Assembly (NCBI GenBank): GCA_947175285.1
Contig: CAMWMM010000226.1
Location: 1 to 7,695, forward strand
Direction: 5' to 3'
DNA length: 7,695 nucleotides
Source of the DNA: an uncultured Lachnospiraceae bacterium
Lineage (GTDB): Bacteria > Bacillota_A > Clostridia > Lachnospirales > Lachnospiraceae
Shown here: in pieces, positions 1 to 5,839 of the stretch
How the letters are laid out: the number at the start of each line of letters is the position of its first letter
Position numbering within the stretch: the first letter of the stretch is position 1
Translations under genes and position numbers: made by a program
The notes under the pieces: model-generated
Database searches by the model: none
Seen by the model: the letters and a program-made list of their open reading frames with translations, nothing else
Told to the model about the DNA's origin: nothing

Positions 1-111
1 CAAAATTCCGGTACTTTAAAGGTTACATTCTTTCTGGAGGAAGGAGAAATCACTGATAACCTTGGGACTGTAGTACCTATAGAGATTACACTTGATGATA
101 GAGATAGATGA
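1..111 (+). CDS. 3' end of an unrecognised protein (partial)
   Basis: An open frame runs in from the left edge and stops at TGA 109-111, giving the last 36 residues of a protein whose start lies outside the window. The tail has alternating hydrophobic and polar residues (LKVTFFL, then TVVPIEITL), which suggests beta strands, and ends in the acidic/basic run LDDRDR. No family can be named from so short a piece. The frame is open throughout and is followed by a promoter-like region for the next gene on the same strand, which fits a real gene end. It could equally be a chance open frame, since 111 bases is short. Confidence 0.5.
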   Translation, partial: QNSGTLKVTFFLEEGEITDNLGTVVPIEITLDDRDR

Positions 112-126
112 CAGATGTTCTGAATC

Positions 127-157
127 ATGTTTTCTAATAAATACATATAGAAAACAT
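127..157. repeat. perfect 10-bp inverted repeat, candidate operator
   Basis: ATGTTTTCTA at 127-136 is the exact reverse complement of TAGAAAACAT at 148-157, with an 11-base AT-rich spacer. The right arm covers the candidate -35 element of the promoter for the 58-residue gene, so a dimeric repressor bound here could block transcription. The arms have no U-tract after them and the stem is AT-rich, so an intrinsic terminator for the upstream gene is less likely. The binding protein is unknown. Confidence 0.5.
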
Positions 158-176
158 AATATACTTATGTTACAAT
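148..176 (+). promoter_or_regulatory. promoter with extended -10 for the 58-residue gene
   Basis: A -35-like TAGAAA (148-153, 4 of 6 matches to TTGACA) is 17 bases from TACAAT (171-176, 5 of 6 matches to TATAAT). A TG at 168-169 one base before the hexamer makes it an extended -10. The predicted start site would be about 35-45 bases before the small gene's ATG. Dyads overlap both hexamers, so this promoter is probably regulated. Confidence 0.55.
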
Positions 177-186
177 GAAAACATAA
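153..186. repeat. three-armed AACATAA/TTATGTT dyad over the -10 region
   Basis: AACATAA occurs at 153-159 and 180-186, and its reverse complement TTATGTT lies between them at 165-171. Each adjacent pair forms a 7-bp dyad, with 5-base and 8-base spacers. The two direct copies are 27 bases apart. The set spans the spacer, the -10 hexamer and the likely transcription start, a place where repressors usually bind. AT-rich sequence raises the chance of coincidence. Confidence 0.4.
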
Positions 187-225
187 CAGCAAACACTTTT
201 CTTTTATAATAGGGAGGCAATCGAT

Positions 226-402
226 ATGCCGACGAATGAAAAGGAATTAAACTGTTACCTGTTTGATCAGCTAACAATATTAGATGATTTAGAAGAGATA
301 GCAGAAAAAGAACATGCGGCGGAAACGCTAAAAGCAATAGCGAAAAAGCGTAAACAAATAGAGCGTAAACTTTATCAGAAACTACCGCTTACAAGTGAAT
401 AA
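226..402 (+). CDS. small charged helical protein of unknown function (58 aa)
   Basis: The ATG at 226 follows AGGGAGG (211-217) with 8 bases between, an excellent ribosome binding site, and the frame stops at TAA 400-402. The 58-residue product starts MPTNEKELNCYLF and is rich in Glu, Asp and Lys. It has heptad-like Leu/Ile spacing through residues 12-38 (LFDQLTILDDLEEI) and a basic stretch at residues 40-48 (KKRKQIERK). It therefore looks mostly alpha-helical and cytosolic, with no signal peptide or membrane segment. It has its own extended -10 promoter overlapped by dyads and a candidate terminator, so it is probably a single-gene unit converging on the two-component operon. I do not recognise the family. 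A small DNA- or protein-binding accessory of a mobile element would fit, but that is a guess. Confidence 0.65.
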   Translation: MPTNEKELNCYLFDQLTILDDLEEIAEKEHAAETLKAIAKKRKQIERKLYQKLPLTSE

Positions 403-434
403 AGTATTTTTAAATTCTTTCCGGAAGAAATGTT

Positions 435-471
435 ATCCGCAGGATGGAGAAATCTGTTTTGCGGATTTTTT
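435..471 (+). terminator. candidate intrinsic terminator of the 58-residue gene
   Basis: ATCCGCA (435-441) pairs perfectly with TGCGGAT (460-466). The 18-base loop is rather large, and six T residues follow at 466-471. The position, 33 bases after the small gene's stop, fits. The U-tract coincides with the stop codon of the convergent histidine kinase gene. On the minus strand the same stem lies just after the kinase stop but lacks a clear U-tract, so it would end kinase transcripts less well. Confidence 0.5.
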
Positions 472-1804
472 ACGACAACCGCACGGTAAAAACACTTCCC
501 CCCTCGGGATTGTCCGCAACACTGATTTTTCCGTGATGTGCGGTGACGATTTCATACGCAATCGAAAGCCCCAGACCGAAATGTCCTTTCGTGCTCCGTG
601 ATTTTTCGGCACGGTAAAAACGCTCGAAGATATGTTTTTTATCCGCATCGGAAATCCCGATACCGGTATCGGTTACGGAGATTTCAAAGCTGCCGCTTTC
701 CTTCTGCCAGACAAGTTCTAAGGTAATCTGCCCGTTTTCCGGCGTATAGCTGAGCGCATTATGAAGCAGAATGGAAAGTACCTGCGCAATACGGGAAGCG
801 TCGCATTGATAGCGGGGGAGCGCCTCTTCCGGCAGGATGAGAAGCAGTGTTAAATTTTTATTTTCACATAACGGCTCAAAGGCTTCATAGGCATTGAGAC
901 ACAACGTATCCAACTGCACGGGCTTTTTTTCAATCAGGAAACGGTTGGCGCCAAGGCGGGTAAGTGTCAGCATATCGTCAATCAGGCTGTTCATGCGTTT
1001 GCCCTCATTCCGGATAGTCTGGAAAAAACCTTTCTGTTCTTCTGCGGAAGCGCTCAGGCAGCACTCATTGCTGGCAAGAATAACTGAGAGCGGTGTACGC
1101 AGTTCGTGTGAGGCAGCAGCGATAAACTGCATCTGTGCTTCGTGATTTTCCCGTAAAGGTTTTAAAAGCCTGCCCGTGAAAAACCATGAAAAGGCGGAAA
1201 ACAATATGACAGCAGCCAAGTCAAGACAGATAAAGAGGATACGCTGGCGTAAAATCTGTGTACGCAGCGATTCTAAAGAACAGAGAATGACGATTTGGGT
1301 AAGCTTACTGCTGCGTTCAATATCGATGAGTGAACAATAATAGGTGTTATTTGTAGTGGAAGAATAAAATTCATATTCCGTGTGCCAGATGCCGGAATAG
1401 GCGCTGCCTGTTGCGGCAGTATCTGCTGAAAGAATGGTGTATTCGGCAGATGGTGAGACTTCAAACATGGCGTGATAGGCGTCCAGACTCTCCGAAAACA
1501 ATTCCTGGCTATCGGAATCAACACGGCTGCGGATTGTATTATAGAGAAAGGAAACGCCATTGTCTATGATATAGATGTTGTAATGGTTCTGTGCCTCCAT
1601 CCGTGTCAGCCACTGCATGGACAGGGAAGAAGATTCTTCCAGTCCTGCCGCAATCGTACCGATATCATTTTGAAACGAATGAAACTGATTTTCATAGAGG
1701 CTGTTTTCCGATACGCGAAGATAAAGCAAAGACATCAGAATCATAATAGCCGATGTTGTGCCGGCGCATAATAAAGTAAAAAGTAAGTGTGCTTTACGAA
1801 ACAT
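470..1804 (-). CDS. membrane sensor histidine kinase (EnvZ/OmpR type)
   Basis: This is a 444-residue kinase that should autophosphorylate on a His and pass phosphate to the adjacent regulator. The order is: membrane segment at about 7-29; an extracytoplasmic region of about 155 residues (30-186) with no family I recognise; a second membrane segment at about 189-209; a very short linker starting GRLLKPL; the HisKA box with phosphoacceptor H233 in ASHELRTPLS; the N box around N349 (LLHNALSYTP); G1 at D379-G383 (DTGIGI); the F box at 393-397 (FERFY); and G2 at about 407-413 (GHFGLGL). All catalytic motifs are intact. The ATG at 1804 has an AGGAAAGGGA-type site upstream. It lies 47 bases after the regulator gene's stop, so both are probably one transcript. 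The large outside region argues against the short-loop BceS type of kinase. The signal is unknown. Confidence 0.93.
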   Translation of the reverse strand: MFRKAHLLFTLLCAGTTSAIMILMSLLYLRVSENSLYENQFHSFQNDIGTIAAGLEESSSLSMQWLTRMEAQNHYNIYIIDNGVSFLYNTIRSRVDSDSQELFSESLDAYHAMFEVSPSAEYTILSADTAATGSAYSGIWHTEYEFYSSTTNNTYYCSLIDIERSSKLTQIVILCSLESLRTQILRQRILFICLDLAAVILFSAFSWFFTGRLLKPLRENHEAQMQFIAAASHELRTPLSVILASNECCLSASAEEQKGFFQTIRNEGKRMNSLIDDMLTLTRLGANRFLIEKKPVQLDTLCLNAYEAFEPLCENKNLTLLLILPEEALPRYQCDASRIAQVLSILLHNALSYTPENGQITLELVWQKESGSFEISVTDTGIGISDADKKHIFERFYRAEKSRSTKGHFGLGLSIAYEIVTAHHGKISVADNPEGGSVFTVRLS

Positions 1805-1851
1805 ATTCTATGCGTCCCTTTCCTGATTATAGATTAAAAACAAGTGTTATG

Positions 1852-2532
1852 TTAAAGCGGGAGAAGCGTGTAGCCCACACCCCAGACAGTCTTAATCTGC
1901 AGGGCGGAAGAAACCGCTTTTAACCGTCTGCGCAGAAAATGGATATAATTATCCAGATTGCCATTCTCAACGTCGCTGTCCGGTCCCCATACTTTCAAAA
2001 GCAGGGTTTCACGCGCAATCGTCTGTTCCGGTGTGTGCAGAAAACTTTCCAGTAAATCCGCTTCGCGGCGTGATAACATGCAGTCGCCGCCCGGCCCTGT
2101 CAGGCACATTTCACGCGGAGACCAGACAATGTCATGATAACGCATGATACCGTCAGACTGCGCGTTCAGCACAAGGGAACGTCTTGTGACACACCGTATT
2201 CTGGCTAATAACTCTTCAAAGTCAAAAGGTTTTACAAGATAATCATCCGCCCCCAAATCCAGACCGGTAATCTTATCCTGTAACATACCAAGCGCCGTAA
2301 TCAGGATAATGGGCGCATTGATGGAGTCATGCCGCAGTGCGGTTAATACTTCTGTGCCTTCAAGGTCGGGAAGCATCCTGTCTAACAGGATGACGTCATA
2401 GATGTTCTGCCTGCCATAGTAGAGCGCTTCCTCTCCGTTATAACAGGAGTCTACCTGATAACCTTGCTTGCTTAACTGCCATGTTAAAGCCTTATTTAAG
2501 TTTTTATCGTCCTCAGCAAGTAAAATGCGCAT
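1852..2532 (-). CDS. OmpR/PhoB-family response regulator
   Basis: This is a 226-residue DNA-binding regulator, partner of the adjacent kinase. The receiver domain (about 2-120) shows the acidic pocket E7-D8-D9, phosphoacceptor D51 (ILLDRMLPD), T79 (ITA) and K101 (VKPFDF). The C-terminal winged helix (about 125-226) has the usual end motif with VWGVGYTL. The start is set at 2532 (MRILLAEDD), because GGAGG at 2542-2538 sits five bases upstream. An in-frame ATG four codons earlier (2544) overlaps that ribosome binding site and so is unlikely to be used. It is the first gene of the minus-strand operon, followed by the kinase. Repeats with 11-bp spacing in the promoter region suggest it controls its own operon and the divergent lipoprotein gene. 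Confidence 0.95.
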   Translation of the reverse strand: MRILLAEDDKNLNKALTWQLSKQGYQVDSCYNGEEALYYGRQNIYDVILLDRMLPDLEGTEVLTALRHDSINAPIILITALGMLQDKITGLDLGADDYLVKPFDFEELLARIRCVTRRSLVLNAQSDGIMRYHDIVWSPREMCLTGPGGDCMLSRREADLLESFLHTPEQTIARETLLLKVWGPDSDVENGNLDNYIHFLRRRLKAVSSALQIKTVWGVGYTLLPL

Positions 2533-2537
2533 GTGAA

Positions 2538-2542
2538 CCTCC
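2538..2542 (-). promoter_or_regulatory. ribosome binding site that fixes the regulator start
   Basis: On the minus strand GGAGG is followed by TTCAC and then ATG at 2532. The upstream ATG (2544) reads ATGGAGG, so it overlaps the Shine-Dalgarno sequence. This supports the shorter protein starting MRILL. Confidence 0.8.
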
Positions 2543-2568
2543 ATTTTTTCTCAGTTTGATTCTATCCT

Positions 2569-2597
2569 ATCATAAGAATCTTTAAAAGTCCTCTAAA
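2569..2597 (-). promoter_or_regulatory. candidate promoter of the two-component operon
   Basis: Reading the minus strand, TTTAGA (2597-2592, 4 of 6 matches to the -35 consensus) is 17 bases from TATGAT (2574-2569, 5 of 6 matches to the -10). The -35 overlaps the leftward repeat TTAGAGGA, which fits control by the regulator. A second possible -10, TAGAAT (2564-2559), lies just downstream. Confidence 0.45.
2578..2596 (-). promoter_or_regulatory. candidate regulator-binding direct repeat, leftward
   Basis: On the minus strand TTAGAGGA (2596-2589) is followed, with 11-bp spacing, by TTAAAGAT (2585-2578). These match the half-sites found in the opposite orientation at 2619-2647. OmpR/PhoB-family regulators typically bind as head-to-tail dimers on half-sites one helical turn apart. 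Assignment to the neighbouring regulator is inference. Confidence 0.5.
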
Positions 2598-2618
2598 GAA
2601 AATCATAAAAATAAAATC

Positions 2619-2647
2619 TTAAAGATTGTTAGAGAAAGTTTAGAGAA
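2619..2647 (+). promoter_or_regulatory. candidate regulator-binding direct repeats, rightward
   Basis: Three head-to-tail half-sites are visible: TTAAAGAT (2619-2626), TTAGAGAA (2629-2636) and TTAGAGAA (2640-2647). The last two are identical and 11 bp apart; the first is 10 bp upstream and matches 6 of 8 bases. The cluster lies just upstream of the likely -10 of the lipoprotein gene, where an activator of this family would replace a poor -35. The first half-site is also part of a 13-base palindrome, AATCTT-A-AAGATT (2615-2627). Confidence 0.55.
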
Positions 2648-2670
2648 TTTTTTGATATTTTTGCTTTAAG
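2642..2670 (+). promoter_or_regulatory. weak, probably activator-dependent promoter of the lipoprotein gene
   Basis: TTTAAG (2665-2670) preceded by TG at 2662-2663 is a possible extended -10, with no good -35 at 17 bases upstream (AGAGAA, 2642-2647). An alternative -10 is GATATT (2654-2659). Either choice leaves the -35 position inside the direct repeats, which suggests dependence on a bound regulator. The exact hexamers are uncertain. Confidence 0.3.
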
Positions 2671-2685
2671 GCACAAACTTTGTGC
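2671..2685. repeat. 15-base palindrome in the lipoprotein leader
   Basis: GCACAAA (2671-2677) and TTTGTGC (2679-2685) are perfect inverted arms around one central base. The site lies between the candidate -10 and the ribosome binding site at 2702-2707. It could be an operator for a separate repressor, or a small RNA hairpin with a five-base loop. Confidence 0.4.
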
Positions 2686-2713
2686 ATGAAAGAAGTTTTA
2701 AAGGAGGATATGA

Positions 2714-5068
2714 ATGAAAAAGAAAAGAAACAAAAAACGAATCATAAGCCTGATTCTGGCATTTTCCATGGTATTTGCACTGTCCGGCTGCGGCAAAGAC
2801 ACAGTCGGAAGCGGCGTGCAGAGTGTCGGGAATGCAAATCAGAGCGGGAATACGAACCAGACGCAGGGAGAATCCGGAAACGGAGAGGCAGCTATGGGGC
2901 GGTATGTAGAGACTGAAATAGATTTATCGGATAAACTGATGCACGCAACGTCTCTCTGTAAGCGGGAAGATGGCAGTTTGGTGATATTTGATGTTATGCA
3001 GGGATTTTTTATCTCACAGGATAAGGGCGATACGTGGACTGTGGAAACACCGGACTGGCTGCTTTCCATGTTGGAGAATAGTTATTATCCTTCGCATGTG
3101 GCTATGGCACCGGATGGTACGGTTGGTGTCCTATACGACCCGATTCCGGACGATGACGATTATATGCCGGTCATGGATTTGATTTTACCGGATGGAGAGA
3201 AGGTGCCGGTAGAACTCGCGCTGACGGAAGACGATAGATATATCAGTCAGATGGTAATGACGGAAGATAATCGTATTTTTATCAGTACGTTAGGCAAGAA
3301 CCTCTATGAGGTATACAAAGACGGCAGCGGAGAATTATTGCGGCTGCCTCAGGAACGTTTTTCTATGTTCTATATGGAGAAAAATCTGCTTATCAGGGAC
3401 AGGGATGGAAGTACCGGTCAAACTCCTATGTTATATGATATAGATGCCGGACAGGAAATAGTGGATGAGGCGCTTGCGGAGTTTGTTCGTGAAAACTATA
3501 GTGACCGTTATTATAATGGGACATATTATTGTTCCATGTATATTCTGCCGGATAACGATTCTGTCCTTTATCTGATAGGAGAGAAAGGAATTCATCGGCA
3601 TGTGGTCGGCGGCAATATGATGGAACAGGTAGTGGACGGAAATTTGTCTATGTTGAATAATCCGTCCTATACGATAATGTCGGCGTTATGTTTGGAAGAA
3701 GATGAATTTATCGTTCTTTTTTCCAATCATAAGCTGATTCGATTTACTTATGATCCCAATGTGCCTGCTGTACCGGAGAATGTGCTTACTATATACAGTC
3801 TGCGGGAAGACGAGGATATGCGGCAGGCGGTTTCCATGTATCAGTCGAAACATCCGGACACTTTCGTTTCTTATGAAATCGGTATCACAGACGGGAGTGC
3901 AGTAACAAGGGAAGATGCGTTAAAGAAGCTGAACACCGAGATTATGGCAGGTACGGGACCTGATTTGATTGTGTTGGACGAGATGCCGTTTGATTCTTAT
4001 GTAGAGAAAGGGCTTTTGCTTGATCTGACGGATTATCTGAGTGAATACAGTGCGAAAGAACCTCTTTATGATAATATTATAGATGCGCTGAAAGTGGACG
4101 GAAAGGCATATGCTGTGCCTGCAACATTTAATATTCCGATATTGATGGGAAGGGAGGATATCCTTTCGGACATAACGGATTTAGACAGTTTCGGAGAAGC
4201 TGCGGAAATGCTTCGGGAAGAACATCCGGGCGATGATATTATTGGTATCTGTAATCCAACGGGAATAATGAACCGTTTTGCCGCAGTGAGCGCACCGGAG
4301 TGGCTGACGGAAAGGGGTACGCTGAACAGGGAAAGCATTAGAAAATATCTGGAACAGTGCAAGCGTATCTATGATGCACAGATGGATGGTATCAGAAGTG
4401 ATATTCTGGAGGCTTATGCAAGTCGTGACGAGCGGAATTATGGTACATACGGCAATAGTATGTGGAGAACTGACTGGACGATTGCATCGGATATTATTAA
4501 TTATATCAGCAAGGAAAAATATCTGTTAAGCGGCTGGCTGGAGTCGCCTCGTGCCTATGATGAATGTATCTCTTTGGAAAGAACAAAAGGTTATGAAGAC
4601 AGCAGATTTATCGATATGCAGGGAGAATGTGCGCATGTATTCAAACCGAATACGTTATTGGGAATCAGCGCAGTCTCCGCACAGCCGGACGCTGCAAAAG
4701 CGTTTATGGACTTCTTCTTATCAGCGGAAGCACAGGCAGCCTATTACAGCTTTCCTATCAATAAGGCAGCTTATGAGAGTCAGGCTGCGATAGATGAAAA
4801 TTATGTTGCTGAGGATGGTGCATATGGTTATCTCGCTGTTGTAGCTGAAGATGGTACTTACGCAGAGTTCACCGTTTATCTGGCAGACACTGAACAGACA
4901 GCGGCATTGCAGAGGACATTTGCTTCACTGAATACGGCATATATACAGGATGGAACATTGGAAGATGCCGTGTTTGACAGCGGAAGCGCCTATATACGCG
5001 GAGAGATTGCGTTGGAAGAAGCGCTGGATAAAATTGAGAAGCAGGTAGCGATTTATATGGCGGAGTAA
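2714..5068 (+). CDS. lipoprotein: Asp-box/propeller-like N-terminus plus family-1 solute-binding module
   Basis: This 784-residue protein is predicted to be lipid-anchored on the outer face of the membrane. A basic start and hydrophobic core lead to the lipobox LSGC with C26. A Ser/Gly/Asn/Gln-rich linker (30-60) follows. Residues about 62-350 hold short beta-like repeats, with one exact Asp-box, SQDKGDTW at 101-108, of the kind seen in sialidase-type propellers, and other DG-containing turns (134, 203, 231). Residues about 354-784 look like a family-1 extracellular solute-binding protein: TGPDLIVLDEMPF (414-426), GKAYAVPATF (463-472), and the C-terminal SAQPDAAKAFMDFF and FPINKAA segments (655-686). 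The ATG at 2714 has AGGAGG (2702-2707) six bases upstream. It is divergent from the two-component operon, with no sugar-type permease nearby. The ligand is unknown. A sensor accessory or an uptake protein served by a permease elsewhere are both possible. Confidence 0.88.
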   Translation: MKKKRNKKRIISLILAFSMVFALSGCGKDTVGSGVQSVGNANQSGNTNQTQGESGNGEAAMGRYVETEIDLSDKLMHATSLCKREDGSLVIFDVMQGFFISQDKGDTWTVETPDWLLSMLENSYYPSHVAMAPDGTVGVLYDPIPDDDDYMPVMDLILPDGEKVPVELALTEDDRYISQMVMTEDNRIFISTLGKNLYEVYKDGSGELLRLPQERFSMFYMEKNLLIRDRDGSTGQTPMLYDIDAGQEIVDEALAEFVRENYSDRYYNGTYYCSMYILPDNDSVLYLIGEKGIHRHVVGGNMMEQVVDGNLSMLNNPSYTIMSALCLEEDEFIVLFSNHKLIRFTYDPNVPAVPENVLTIYSLREDEDMRQAVSMYQSKHPDTFVSYEIGITDGSAVTREDALKKLNTEIMAGTGPDLIVLDEMPFDSYVEKGLLLDLTDYLSEYSAKEPLYDNIIDALKVDGKAYAVPATFNIPILMGREDILSDITDLDSFGEAAEMLREEHPGDDIIGICNPTGIMNRFAAVSAPEWLTERGTLNRESIRKYLEQCKRIYDAQMDGIRSDILEAYASRDERNYGTYGNSMWRTDWTIASDIINYISKEKYLLSGWLESPRAYDECISLERTKGYEDSRFIDMQGECAHVFKPNTLLGISAVSAQPDAAKAFMDFFLSAEAQAAYYSFPINKAAYESQAAIDENYVAEDGAYGYLAVVAEDGTYAEFTVYLADTEQTAALQRTFASLNTAYIQDGTLEDAVFDSGSAYIRGEIALEEALDKIEKQVAIYMAE

Positions 5069-5084
5069 AGAACAGATTATTGAG

Positions 5085-5139
5085 CTATGGATAGCGTCTC
5101 TTTCTATGGATAGAAATTATGATAGAGAGTGACGCTATC
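5085..5139 (+). terminator. long stem-loop with competing hairpin between lipoprotein and ABC genes
   Basis: GATAGCGTC (5090-5098) pairs with GACGCTATC (5131-5139). After one mismatch the stem continues for eight more pairs, including one G-U (5100-5107 with 5122-5129), around a 14-base loop. Only CTTTAT follows, a weak U-tract, so this may be a poor terminator for the lipoprotein transcript or a leader structure. The segment TTTCTAT (5101-5107) can instead pair perfectly with ATAGAAA (5110-5116). A 10-base direct repeat, CTATGGATAG, occurs at 5085-5094 and 5104-5113. The ribosome binding site of the ABC gene begins six bases after the stem. Confidence 0.55.
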
Positions 5140-5144
5140 TTTAT

Positions 5145-5150
5145 GGGAGG
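5145..5150 (+). promoter_or_regulatory. ribosome binding site that fixes the ABC ATPase start
   Basis: GGGAGG is eight bases before ATG 5159. This favours a start there over the in-frame GTG at 5129, which lies within the stem-loop and has no ribosome binding site. Confidence 0.8.
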
Positions 5151-5158
5151 TAGTCAGA

Positions 5159-5839
5159 ATGTCTGTTATAAAGGTTGAAGGTTTAAAAAAATATTATGGA
5201 AAAGATCCGAATATTGTCCGGGCTCTTGATGGAATTAATTTAGAAGTAGATGCTGGTAAATTTGTAGCAATTGTTGGCATGTCTGGTTCTGGAAAAAGTA
5301 CACTGCTTCATATGTTAGGAGGTTTAGACCGGCCTACAGAGGGCAAAGTAACTGTAGACGGATATGAATTAACAGCAATGAGGGATGAAGAAATTACGCT
5401 GTTTAGGAGACGTAATGTAGGTTTTATTTTTCAAAGTTATAATTTAGTTCCCTTTTTGAGTGTATATGAAAATATTGTACTGCCCATAGAACTTGATGGG
5501 AAAACTCCGGATGTGCGGTATATTGACGTAATATTAAAATTCCTTAAAATTGATCAAAAACGTGATTTTGCCCCGCATCAGCTTTCGGGTGGACAGCAGC
5601 AGCGTGTAGCTATTGCAAGAGCATTAGCAGTAAAACCATCTATTTTATTAGCTGATGAGCCGACAGGGAATCTTGATAGCAAGATGAGCCGGGAGGTTTT
5701 AGCAATGATTAAAGCAATCTCTTTAAAACTGCATCAGACTATAATCATGATTACGCATGACGAGTATATTGGAAGAATGGCAGAGACAGTAGTCCATATA
5801 GAAGATGGCAAAATAAAAGGGGGTTGTGGATGCACATGA
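5159..5839 (+). CDS. ABC transporter ATP-binding protein (MacB/LolD/BceA-like)
   Basis: This 226-residue protein hydrolyses ATP to power the FtsX-family permease encoded next. Motifs in order are Walker A GMSGSGKST (40-48), Q-loop Q92 (FIFQSYN), signature LSGGQ (142-146), Walker B ILLADE (162-167) with catalytic E167, the D-loop GNLD (170-173) and switch H200. The length and the EPTGNLDS segment are typical of the exporter subfamily that includes LolD, MacB and BceA. The last codons (GGCGCT) overlap the permease start, so the two are coupled. The gene is much more AT-rich than the lipoprotein gene before it. BceA-type peptide-resistance transport is plausible but not proven. The substrate cannot be read from an ATPase. 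Confidence 0.95.
   Translation: MSVIKVEGLKKYYGKDPNIVRALDGINLEVDAGKFVAIVGMSGSGKSTLLHMLGGLDRPTEGKVTVDGYELTAMRDEEITLFRRRNVGFIFQSYNLVPFLSVYENIVLPIELDGKTPDVRYIDVILKFLKIDQKRDFAPHQLSGGQQQRVAIARALAVKPSILLADEPTGNLDSKMSREVLAMIKAISLKLHQTIIMITHDEYIGRMAETVVHIEDGKIKGGCGCT

Noticed and set aside
205..210. Perfect TATAAT hexamer just before the 58-residue gene
   Set aside because: It abuts the ribosome binding site, has no -35 at a suitable distance, and would start transcription inside or after the Shine-Dalgarno sequence.
395..601. Plus-strand open frame over the kinase 3' end
   Set aside because: It lies mostly antisense to the conserved kinase ATPase domain, with no ribosome binding site, and the codon pattern follows the kinase frame.
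2533..2544. ATG at 2544 as start of the response regulator
   Set aside because: That ATG overlaps the GGAGG site serving ATG 2532, and receiver domains normally begin directly with the MRILL-type strand.
2710..2916. Open frame using ATG 2710, overlapping the lipoprotein start
   Set aside because: It gives a low-complexity, basic product without a recognisable fold, and the same ribosome binding site serves the much longer lipoprotein frame at 2714.
5110..5129. ATAGAAAT and ATAGAGAG as further regulator half-sites before the ABC genes
   Set aside because: They match the TTAGAGAA half-site in only 5 and 6 of 8 positions, are 12 bp apart rather than 11, and are already explained by the hairpin arms.
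5129..5158. GTG start at 5129 extending the ATPase by ten residues
   Set aside because: It lies inside the long stem-loop and has no ribosome binding site, while ATG 5159 has GGGAGG eight bases upstream and gives the usual family N-terminus.
5824..5829. TTG at 5824 as start of the permease
   Set aside because: It directly abuts the GGGGG site, leaving no spacing. ATG 5830 or 5836 fit better.
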